Shown here: positions 1 through 5,085 of the stretch, in pieces
Layout of the letters: every line of letters starts with the position of its first letter
Numbering within the stretch: position 1 is the first letter of the stretch
Assembly: GCA_025935595.1 (NCBI GenBank)
Contig: JAICUZ010000199.1
Coordinates: 1 to 5,085, forward strand
Length of the DNA: 5,085 nucleotides
DNA from: Burkholderiales bacterium
GTDB taxonomy: Bacteria > Actinomycetota > Thermoleophilia > Gaiellales > Gaiellaceae
Reading direction: 5' to 3'
The notes under the pieces: generated by a model
What the model saw: the letters and a program-made list of their open reading frames with translations, nothing else
Databases searched by the model: none
What the model was told of the DNA's origin: nothing
Made by a program: the position numbers and the translations under genes

Positions 1-1
1 C

Positions 2-439
2 GACAACGACCTCTACGTCCGCGACTACTCGAAGTGCATCCTCTGCTACCGCTGCGTCGAGGCGTGCGGCGTCGACCACCAGAACACGTTCGCGATCGCG
101 GTCGCGGGGCGCGGGTTCGACGCGCACATCTCGACGGAGCTCGACGTGACGCTGCCCGAGTCGGCGTGCGTGTACTGCGGCAACTGCATCGCCGTGTGCC
201 CGACGGGGGCACTGATGTCGAAGCGCGAGTACGACATGCGACAGGACGGCACGTGGGACGAGTCTCAGCAGGAAGTCGTCACGACGGTGTGTGCGTTCTG
301 CGGTGTCGGCTGCAACCTGGAACTGCACGTGCAGGAAGGCGAGATCGTGAACGTCACGTCGCCGGACGACCACGACGTCACGAGCGGCAATCTCTGCATC
401 AAGGGGCGGTTCGGCTACCGCTTCGTCGAGACGCGCTAG
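2..439 (+). CDS. NAD-linked formate dehydrogenase, NuoG/FdhA-like iron-sulfur subunit (5'-truncated, no catalytic domain)
   Basis: The gene enters from the left edge in frame 2, and 145 residues are visible before TAG. Three iron-sulfur binding blocks appear in order. C12-x2-C-x2-C-x3-C22 (KCILCYRCVEAC) and C56-x2-C-x2-C-x3-C66-P (CVYCGNCIAVCP) are a pair of 4Fe-4S ferredoxin sites. CAFCGVGC (C97, C100, C104) with GNLCIKGRFG (C132) is the Fe4S4 domain that opens molybdopterin oxidoreductases. This order is that of the electron-transfer part of NAD-dependent formate dehydrogenase alpha chains, which pass electrons from the Mo/W-bisMGD site towards an NADH-binding subunit in the cytoplasm. Single-chain versions run to roughly 900 residues, but this one stops a few residues after GRFG. 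The catalytic part must therefore be a separate gene outside the window, or be lost. The N-terminal 2Fe-2S part expected upstream is also outside. A GTG at 146 could start a short ORF but would split the ferredoxin pair, so I reject it as the start. Confidence 0.85.
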   Translation, partial: DNDLYVRDYSKCILCYRCVEACGVDHQNTFAIAVAGRGFDAHISTELDVTLPESACVYCGNCIAVCPTGALMSKREYDMRQDGTWDESQQEVVTTVCAFCGVGCNLELHVQEGEIVNVTSPDDHDVTSGNLCIKGRFGYRFVETR

Positions 440-441
440 GA

Positions 442-2124
442 CTAGGGCGAGTCGAGCGCGATCCAGAGGCGGCCGTGACCGACGGCGACGCCGTTGCCAA
501 CCGACCCTTGAGGACAGCACGGCAGGTGATGGAGCCTGATCGTCTCTGTGATCTGACCGCTGCTCGCGTCAACACGGACCGCGACGGCGGACTCGATGCT
601 TTGGGCAAAGGTCGCGCCGGGGATATGGCCGATCCCCCAAACGCCACTGCTCGGGTCGACGGCAAGACTGAAGAACCCCGAAGCGACGACGATTCGATTG
701 GTGACCTTGCCGCTTGTCGGGTCGAAACGCGTCAGGTTGTTCTGTGTCAGCCCGGTCTTGCTGTTCGGCGTGGTATCCCCGACCCAATACGAGCCGAATC
801 CCGCCGCCCAGTTTGCGGACGTGAAGGCCTGCTGGGTGTTGAGCAATGGGTTGGTGGCGATCGGCGTGTACGAGCCGGAGCTCAGGTCGACCGTCCCGAT
901 CGAAAAGTCCGGATTTCGAATCGCGACCAGCGCACCGTCGCCGTAGCGGAGGCCGTAGCAGGTGAGGTTCGGCGGGAATCCCGGTGCGACCGGAAGTCGC
1001 AGCCTGCGGAGAACGTTTCCGCCGGCCGCGTCGATGACCGCGACATCTCGGCCCTCCGACACCCAGACGCTTCGACCGTCCCCTGTGACGTACGCGAAGC
1101 ACTGCGTTCCGCTGACGCTCGGATGGGTCGTCGCGCCCGGCCCCCAGAGCGCGATCTCGTGTGCGCCGCTGCTGTCGATCTCGTCGACGCCGCCCGCGAA
1201 CGCGACCCAGTCCGTGCCGCCGACCGCGTACTGGCTGTCAGGGTTGCCGTGGACACCGACCGTCTGCACGATCTCGAGCGTGTCTGGATCGATCGCGGTC
1301 GCTGTCCGCGCGGGTGTGTTGAGTACCCAGACGTCATCCCCGCCGGCGTCGACAGCGGTAGGACTGAAACCGAGCGGCACGTCGTCCACCGGCTTCCCCG
1401 ACTTCGGGTCGACAACTGCGATCGAGTTCGCGACCAGCCTCACCGGCTTGGCGGATGCGGATCTTGTCGAGAGCAGCACGGCGGCGGCCGCACCGCCGAG
1501 TACGACCAACCCAGCCGCGACCAGTACGAGATGGGCGCGACGCGTTCGGCCGCGGCGCAACGTTCGCAGCGGCGGGAAGCGATCCTCGAGGCCGGGGACG
1601 ACAACCTGGTACAGCCGCGCAGGCTCGTCGAGATCCTTCAGTCGATGGAGGCCGAGGTCGCGAAGCGAGACTCCGGGCGGCAGGTCGTCCGCGACGAGCG
1701 CACGCGCCGTCTCCGACACGAGGACCTGCCCGCCGTGCGCCGCGGCGCCGACCCGTGCTGCGCGATGCACGCCGATCCCGATGTAGCCGGCGTCGCTCGC
1801 CTTCGGCTCGCCGCTGTGGAGCCCCATCCGAACCCGAACACGGACGTCGTCCGGCCACGCGTGCCCGGCGAGGGCATGTTGCGATTCGATCGTCGCCGAC
1901 ACAGCGTCGTGCGCGGACCGGAAGACGCAGAAGAGCGAATCGCCTTGGGTGTCGACTACTCGACCGTCGTGGTCTGCCACCGCCTCGCGCAGGATCCGCG
2001 AGTGCTCCGACAGGACGATCTCGTAGCGGTCACGACCGAGTCGCTTGAGCAGATCGGTCGACCCCTCGATGTCGGTGAACAGGAAGGTGACCGTGCCGCT
2101 CGGAAGCGCGCCGTCGAGGGCCAC
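442..2124 (-). CDS. Membrane-anchored class III nucleotide cyclase with C-terminal extracytoplasmic beta-propeller
   Basis: The product has 560 residues. Residues 11-175 form a class III adenylate/guanylate cyclase domain. The metal aspartates are D18 (LFTDIEGST) and D62 (DTQGDS), and the catalytic arginine is R124 (HRAAR). The usual adenine-contacting lysine position is D58 and the usual transition-state asparagine is H120, as I recall for much of this actinobacterial subfamily, so substrate and activity are uncertain. An Arg-rich stretch (185-197) precedes one transmembrane helix at about 198-219, implying cyclase inside and C-terminus outside. Residues 223-560 carry repeats of the form VWV...xxIDPxSGxV, near 234, 264, 304, 352, 398, 445 and 494, and a last strand GRLWIAL (551-557). 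This suits a seven-bladed YncE/Vgb-like propeller closed by its C-terminal strand. The start is GTG, fixed by an in-frame TAG four codons upstream; GGAGG lies 16 bases before it, which is far for a ribosome site. Its stop lies 2 bases from the stop of the formate dehydrogenase gene. Confidence 0.9.
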   Translation of the reverse strand: MALDGALPSGTVTFLFTDIEGSTDLLKRLGRDRYEIVLSEHSRILREAVADHDGRVVDTQGDSLFCVFRSAHDAVSATIESQHALAGHAWPDDVRVRVRMGLHSGEPKASDAGYIGIGVHRAARVGAAAHGGQVLVSETARALVADDLPPGVSLRDLGLHRLKDLDEPARLYQVVVPGLEDRFPPLRTLRRGRTRRAHLVLVAAGLVVLGGAAAAVLLSTRSASAKPVRLVANSIAVVDPKSGKPVDDVPLGFSPTAVDAGGDDVWVLNTPARTATAIDPDTLEIVQTVGVHGNPDSQYAVGGTDWVAFAGGVDEIDSSGAHEIALWGPGATTHPSVSGTQCFAYVTGDGRSVWVSEGRDVAVIDAAGGNVLRRLRLPVAPGFPPNLTCYGLRYGDGALVAIRNPDFSIGTVDLSSGSYTPIATNPLLNTQQAFTSANWAAGFGSYWVGDTTPNSKTGLTQNNLTRFDPTSGKVTNRIVVASGFFSLAVDPSSGVWGIGHIPGATFAQSIESAVAVRVDASSGQITETIRLHHLPCCPQGSVGNGVAVGHGRLWIALDSP

Positions 2125-2232
2125 CTGGCGTTTCTACCACCCTCCGCACCGGCCGACCACTCGAGCCCACCCGCTCGGAAGCCTTACGAAGCTCGACACT
2201 TTCGCTGAAAGGTTCGGATTACGCTCTCGCAA
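2125..2232. promoter_or_regulatory. Divergent intergenic region between the membrane cyclase and the secreted propeller
   Basis: This 108-base gap separates two divergent starts (GTG at 2124 on the minus strand, ATG at 2233 on the plus strand), so it must hold the promoters of both genes unless either is transcribed from inside the other. On the plus strand TCGACA (2193-2198) is one base from a -35 consensus, but the best -10 at a proper distance (GATTAC, 2217-2222) is poor. A short perfect dyad CTTTC-GCT-GAAAG lies at 2199-2211 and could be an operator. I see no convincing minus-strand promoter. The role is inferred from gene orientation; the individual boxes are weak. Confidence 0.4.
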
Positions 2233-3252
2233 ATGCGCTTGAGGCTCCTGGTCGTCGCGATCTCTGGTCTGGCGCTGACACCAGTCGCGGGATCGGCGTC
2301 GGATCGCTACGTGCTCTGGTCGGCGAGAACGGCCGGGGCCCCTTCGGTTCCTGCGCACGTGCTGCCGGCGGACCTGGACAGTGTTCCGCAGGGCTCAGCG
2401 ATCGTCGTCGACCGCACCGTTGGCGGCCGCCTCGCCGTCGCGACGCGCGACCAGGTCGTGCTCGAGAATCTCGACGGGTCTGGCCGCGTCGTCCTTCCGG
2501 TCGCCGGCGTGTACGACGGTCGGTTCTCGCCCGACGGATCGCAACTGGCGCTTGCGAGCACGGCGTGTGAGACGGGCGAGTTGGTCTGCCTGAAGCTGTC
2601 GATCGTGGACAGCGACGGAGGGGACCTGCGGACGTTCCCAAAGCCTGCGGGGACCGCTCGCTGGTTCGACAACCGGACCCTCGCGTACGTTCGGAACGTC
2701 GGCACCGACGGAATCGGCACGTTGGTCGTGGGCGACGCGAATGGCCGGGTGCTGCGCGTCCTCGGCAGGTCGCTCGCGCAGCCGTACGTCGGCCCCGCGA
2801 CTTCGCCGAACAGGAAGCTAGTGGCCGATCAATGCCGAGCGCAGCTGGTGTGCGTCCGGAGCACCGGCGTGCCGAGCAACGTGGTCGCGCGCTTCCCCGG
2901 CGCACTGACGGCACCCTCGCTCTGGTCGCCGGACGGCAGCCGCATCGCGCTGACGCTCGCCGGGAACTACACATCCAGAACCGTGGTCGGCATCGTCAGG
3001 ACCTCGCGGTTGAAGGTGATCAGCTCGCCGCTCTACATCCATACGGAGGACACGATCATTGGCTGGTCGCCCGACAGCACCACGGTGCTCATCCAACGCC
3101 GCTGCTTCGGCGCGGACTTCTGTAAAGACGACGTCTTCAGCGACGTCGTCTCGACACACGCGCGCCGTCGCCTCACGCACGACGATCTCAAGTGGGAGTC
3201 GGTTCGCTGGGCTCGGGCGAGCCTGACGTACGTCACACCGCCCGACGAGTAG
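2233..3252 (+). CDS. Secreted TolB/PD40-type beta-propeller protein with paired cysteines
   Basis: The product has 339 residues. The N-terminus is a Sec signal peptide: MRLR, a hydrophobic core at about 5-19, then GSA|S as a likely signal peptidase I site after A22. There is no lipobox, so it should be released to the cell exterior. The rest is a propeller with PD40/WD40-like motifs: FSPDGSQLALAS (98-109), TSPNRKLVADQ (190-200), WSPDGSRIALTLAG (231-244) and WSPDSTTVLIQ (278-288). More degenerate copies lie near 66, 144 and 326, giving about seven blades of roughly 45 residues. No catalytic motif is visible; binding of a protein or ligand is the usual role of such folds. Three close cysteine pairs (112/119, 201/207, 291/297) fall in alternate blades and look like disulfides. 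The ATG is the only conventional start after an in-frame TGA at 2206-2208, and it places the signal peptide correctly. GAAAGG at 2207-2212 lies 20 bases upstream, too far for a good ribosome site. Its stop faces that of the next gene across 9 bases. Confidence 0.85.
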   Translation: MRLRLLVVAISGLALTPVAGSASDRYVLWSARTAGAPSVPAHVLPADLDSVPQGSAIVVDRTVGGRLAVATRDQVVLENLDGSGRVVLPVAGVYDGRFSPDGSQLALASTACETGELVCLKLSIVDSDGGDLRTFPKPAGTARWFDNRTLAYVRNVGTDGIGTLVVGDANGRVLRVLGRSLAQPYVGPATSPNRKLVADQCRAQLVCVRSTGVPSNVVARFPGALTAPSLWSPDGSRIALTLAGNYTSRTVVGIVRTSRLKVISSPLYIHTEDTIIGWSPDSTTVLIQRRCFGADFCKDDVFSDVVSTHARRRLTHDDLKWESVRWARASLTYVTPPDE

Positions 3253-3261
3253 CGGGCGTCG

Positions 3262-4620
3262 CTACAGCACCGCGAAGACCCGCCGCGGGCCGATGCCCTT
3301 CAGCTCGTGCTCACCGCGATCCTCGAAGGCGATCCCCGAGCCGGAAACGAGATCGCGGACGGTGCCGGAGACGAGCACCTCGTTCGGCCCGGCCCGAGCG
3401 GCGACACGCGCGCCGGTGTGGACGGCGATCCCTGCGATCTTGTCCCCGAGGAGCTCGCACTCGCCGGTATGGAGCCCGGCACGCAGCTCGAGCCCCAACT
3501 CGCTCGCCGCGCCGCGGATCGCAAGCGCGCAGCGGATCGCGCGAGCGGGACCGTCGAACGCGGCGAAGAAGCCGTCGCCTGCCGTGTCGATCTCGCGACC
3601 GCGGAAACGAGTGAGCTCGTTCCGAACGACCGCGTGATGTCGCTCGAGCAGGTCACGCCAGCTGCGGTCGCCGAGCGCTTGCGCGTGCTCCGTCGAACCG
3701 ACGATGTCCGTGAACAGCACGGTCGCAAGCACGCGGTCGGGCTCGGCCGGCTCGCGAACTCCGGTCAGGAACCCCTGCGTCTCGGCCAGGATCTCGTCCT
3801 GGTCGGCCCAGGGGACGTGGTCGTTCCCGGGCAGCTCCAGATAGCGCGAGCCCTCGATCGCGCGGGCGAGCCAACGCGCGTTCTCGACATGGCAGACCGG
3901 ATCCTCGGTCCGGTGCAGGACCAGGGTCGGCACTTTGACGCTCGGCGCGACATGGCGGACGTCGATCTCGAAGGCCATGCGCATGAACGCGACCGCGTCG
4001 TTGGGCGTCGCTGACTGCATCTGGAGGCGGCCGAACCAGTTGCGAAACGCTTCGTCACCCCGCCGGCGCGGGAAGAGGTAGTCGGTTGAGAGCCCTTTCC
4101 CCCAGCGCTCGATCACGCGCTCGATGTCCATCGCCTGCTCGAACTCCGCCCGCGTCGCCTCGCCCCAGGGCCAGTCGTCCGTCGTCTCCTCCTTCACCTC
4201 CGCCCCGCAGAGGATCAGCGCGCGTGTCCGCTCCGGATGCGCCGCCGCGAAGAGCATCGACAGCGGGCCGCCCTCGGACACGCCCATCAGTGCCGCCGAC
4301 TCGGATCCTGCCGCGTCCATCACCGCCCGGACATCGTCCATTCGTTGTTCGAGCGTGCCGATGCGGACACGGTCCGAGAGTCCCCTCCCGCGCTTGTCGA
4401 ACAGCAGAAGGCGCGTAAACGTCCCGAGCCGTTCGCAAAAGCGCCGGTAGTCGGGGTCCTCCCAGAGGACTTCCAGGTTCGTCAGCGCGCCCGCGACGAA
4501 CACCAGATCGGTCGGCCCGTCGCCCACCACCTGGTAGGCGATGTCCACATCGTCCGACTTCGCGTAGCGGATCGGGGGCGACACCGACTCCAGCCTACGT
4601 CTGGAGATCTGACGCGGCAT
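3262..4620 (-). CDS. Alpha/beta hydrolase–class III nucleotide cyclase fusion (Rv1900c/LipJ-like)
   Basis: The product has 452 residues and no signal peptide or membrane segment, so it is probably cytoplasmic. Residues 17-290 are an alpha/beta hydrolase: FDKRGRGLSD (74-83), nucleophile elbow GVSEGG with S115, likely acid D240 (HRTEDP) and likely histidine H268 (GNDHVPW), a complete triad. Residues 296-452 are a class III cyclase domain with metal residues D305 (LFTDIVGST) and D349 (DTAGDG) and R405 (HTGAR). As in the other cyclase here, the lysine position is Asp (D345) and the asparagine position is His (H401). Mycobacterial Rv1900c (LipJ), of about 460 residues, has the same domain order and also a non-canonical cyclase site. 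The hydrolase part may be a small-molecule sensor, an esterase, or both; the substrate is unknown. ATG 4620 directly follows an in-frame TGA and has no clear ribosome site. A GTG at 4584 (codon 13), preceded by AGG and GGAG, would start at SPPIRYA, where I recall many family members beginning, and is a real alternative. Confidence 0.92.
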   Translation of the reverse strand: MPRQISRRRLESVSPPIRYAKSDDVDIAYQVVGDGPTDLVFVAGALTNLEVLWEDPDYRRFCERLGTFTRLLLFDKRGRGLSDRVRIGTLEQRMDDVRAVMDAAGSESAALMGVSEGGPLSMLFAAAHPERTRALILCGAEVKEETTDDWPWGEATRAEFEQAMDIERVIERWGKGLSTDYLFPRRRGDEAFRNWFGRLQMQSATPNDAVAFMRMAFEIDVRHVAPSVKVPTLVLHRTEDPVCHVENARWLARAIEGSRYLELPGNDHVPWADQDEILAETQGFLTGVREPAEPDRVLATVLFTDIVGSTEHAQALGDRSWRDLLERHHAVVRNELTRFRGREIDTAGDGFFAAFDGPARAIRCALAIRGAASELGLELRAGLHTGECELLGDKIAGIAVHTGARVAARAGPNEVLVSGTVRDLVSGSGIAFEDRGEHELKGIGPRRVFAVL

Positions 4621-4638
4621 TCACGAACCGCACGTCTC

Positions 4639-4667
4639 TTGAAGTACCGCGGCCAGATGTCGATGCT
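4639..4667 (+). promoter_or_regulatory. Possible promoter of the small membrane protein gene
   Basis: TTGAAG (4639-4644) and GATGCT (4662-4667) are separated by 17 bases. They match the housekeeping -35 and -10 consensus at four and three of six positions. Initiation about seven bases downstream would fall at the ATG at 4674, giving a leaderless message. That would agree with the absence of a usable ribosome site (the nearest, GGGA, ends one base before the start). The match is weak, and similar boxes arise by chance. Confidence 0.15.
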
Positions 4668-4673
4668 CGGGAC

Positions 4674-4877
4674 ATGCGGCGGCATTTCGTCTCGCACTGG
4701 CGCGCCTGGGTCGTTCTCGCGGTTGCCGTCATCGTGATCAACGAGCTGGTCGACCGGAACTTCTTCGATCATCGAGAGCACATCGACGGGGACGTCCTCC
4801 TCACGGTGGTCGTCCTGCTGATTTCGGTGACGGTCTCGTACGCCGTGGCGCGGTTGACGGCCCGCAGGGGTGTCTGA
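4674..4877 (+). CDS. Small hypothetical protein with two transmembrane segments
   Basis: I do not recognise a family for this 67-residue product. It has a basic N-terminus (MRRHFVSHWR), a hydrophobic helix at about 11-25, and an acidic, His-containing loop at 26-40 (DRNFFDHREHIDGD). A second hydrophobic helix spans about 41-58, and the tail is basic (RLTARRGV). By the positive-inside rule both ends would be cytoplasmic and the loop outside. Two clean hydrophobic segments in one frame with this charge pattern are unlikely in a shadow frame, and no larger gene overlaps it, so I take it as real. No Shine-Dalgarno sequence is visible. The gene starts 53 bases from the divergent hydrolase–cyclase gene. 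Its last codons and stop (GGT GTC TGA) lie inside the hairpin at 4869-4898. It could be a small accessory or sensor-linked membrane protein, but nothing here shows its job. Confidence 0.6.
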   Translation: MRRHFVSHWRAWVVLAVAVIVINELVDRNFFDHREHIDGDVLLTVVVLLISVTVSYAVARLTARRGV

Positions 4878-4898
4878 CACCGCTCGGTGTCAGACACC
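4869..4898. terminator. Perfect inverted repeat (14-base stem) between convergent genes, likely bidirectional terminator or REP-like unit
   Basis: Bases 4869-4882 pair without mismatch to 4885-4898, leaving CT at the tip (in RNA, more realistically 13 pairs with a GCTC loop). Each arm is also nearly palindromic: GGTGTCTGACACC (4869-4881) and GGTGTCAGACACC (4886-4898), both GGTGTC-W-GACACC, 17 bases apart centre to centre. The hairpin forms equally on either strand and lies where two genes converge, so bidirectional termination is the simplest role. There is no T-tract on either side, so it is not a classical intrinsic terminator; high-GC actinobacteria often use such hairpins. Alternatives are a REP-like dispersed repeat or a double operator for a dimeric regulator. 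The structure is certain; the function is inferred. Confidence 0.55.
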
Positions 4899-5085
4899 GG
4901 GTTCGGGTCGCAGGAACGCCAGCACGGCCAACACCCGACGATGGTCCTCCGTCGTCTGCCGCAACCGGAGCTTCGTGAAGATGCTCGCGATGTGCTTCTC
5001 GACCGCGCCGACGCTGAGGTAGAGCGCTGACGCGATCGCCGCGTTTCGAGCGACCCTCCGCCATCAGCCCCAGTACCTCGCGCTC
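4890..5085 (-). pseudogene. NarL/LuxR-type response regulator, C-terminal HTH fragment with a one-base frameshift
   Basis: The gene enters from the right edge on the minus strand. The first 13 residues read EREVLGLMAEGRS, the opening helix of a LuxR-type (GerE) DNA-binding domain. The reading then breaks at an AAA run (TTT at 5044-5046 on the plus strand). Dropping one base restores NAAIASALYLSVGAVEKHIA and then SIFTKLRL, a complete helix-turn-helix with its recognition helix. An EDHRRVLAVLAFL tail typical of NarL/FixJ response regulators follows, ending in TGA at 4890-4892. Restored, 64 residues are visible; the phospho-receiver domain would lie beyond the window. Without correction, the frame runs on as a basic, low-complexity tail to 4801 across the small membrane gene. 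The defect is either a true inactivating mutation or a one-base error in a homopolymer near a sequence end; the clean coding sequence on both sides favours a recent mutation or an error. The restored frame ends GGT GTC TGA inside the hairpin. Confidence 0.8.

Noticed and set aside
436..445. CTAG-GA-CTAG around the first convergent junction, suggestive of a tiny inverted repeat.
   Set aside because: Each CTAG simply contains one of the two opposing TAG stops; a four-base arm is too short to act as a terminator.
962..1786. A 274-codon plus-strand frame opposite the propeller part of the cyclase.
   Set aside because: Its Ser/Arg/Thr/Pro-rich composition is that of a codon-shifted shadow, and the opposing gene shows clear domain motifs throughout.
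34..2208. A 724-codon open frame on the plus strand covering the end of the formate dehydrogenase gene and the antisense of the membrane cyclase.
   Set aside because: The product is Arg- and Asp-rich with no domain or signal and runs across two well-supported genes. Stop codons are rare in shadow frames of GC-rich DNA, so the length alone is not evidence.
3307..4014. A 235-codon plus-strand frame opposite the hydrolase–cyclase gene.
   Set aside because: It is the antisense shadow of a strongly recognisable two-domain protein and has no motif of its own.
4621..4673. A TCGACA box on the minus strand as a promoter for the hydrolase–cyclase gene.
   Set aside because: No acceptable -10 box lies 16-18 bases downstream (AAGAGA matches two of six positions).
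4482..4880. A 132-codon minus-strand frame across the start of the hydrolase–cyclase gene and the small membrane gene.
   Set aside because: It has no recognisable domain, overlaps two better genes out of frame, and is polar where the opposite strand encodes clean membrane helices.
4801..5064. An 87-codon minus-strand frame starting MAEGRSKRGD.
   Set aside because: Its first residues belong to the LuxR-type HTH, but the rest is the wrong-frame continuation after the frameshift at 5044-5046.

Overview
This GC-rich window carries six protein-coding loci and no RNA gene, CRISPR array or recognisable mobile element. The protein families are class III nucleotide cyclases of the FTDIxGST/DTxGD type, an alpha/beta-hydrolase–cyclase fusion like the mycobacterial Rv1900c/LipJ group, a NarL-type regulator ending in an EDHRRVLAVLAFL-like tail, and a NuoG-like formate dehydrogenase subunit. 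Together with the strong G/C bias at third codon positions they suggest a high-GC actinomycete. A Thermoleophilia-like lineage (Solirubrobacterales or Gaiellales) is my best guess, but this is inferred from protein style only.

Layout, left to right. (1) 2-439 (+): the 3' end of an iron-sulfur subunit of an NAD-linked formate dehydrogenase. It stops just after the Fe4S4 domain of the molybdopterin oxidoreductase family and has no catalytic domain behind it. (2) 442-2124 (-): a membrane protein with an N-terminal cytoplasmic class III cyclase domain, one transmembrane helix and a C-terminal extracytoplasmic beta-propeller. (3) 2233-3252 (+): a secreted TolB/PD40-type beta-propeller with three close cysteine pairs. 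(4) 3262-4620 (-): a soluble alpha/beta hydrolase fused to a class III cyclase domain. (5) 4674-4877 (+): a 67-residue protein with two transmembrane segments and no known family. (6) 4890-5085 (-): the C-terminal HTH of a NarL/LuxR-type response regulator, interrupted by a one-base frameshift and cut by the window end.

The six genes alternate strictly in strand, so the window shows no operon. Convergent pairs are separated by only 2, 9 and 12 bases and divergent pairs by 108 and 53 bases. The central three genes could form a signalling neighbourhood: an envelope-sensing cyclase, a secreted propeller divergent from it, and a second cyclase with a hydrolase sensor or effector. This is inference from adjacency and domain content.

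The most striking non-coding element is a perfect hairpin at 4869-4898. It is built from two 13-base palindromes (GGTGTCWGACACC), and each one contains the stop codon of one of the two convergent genes beside it. No gap between genes exceeds 108 bases.
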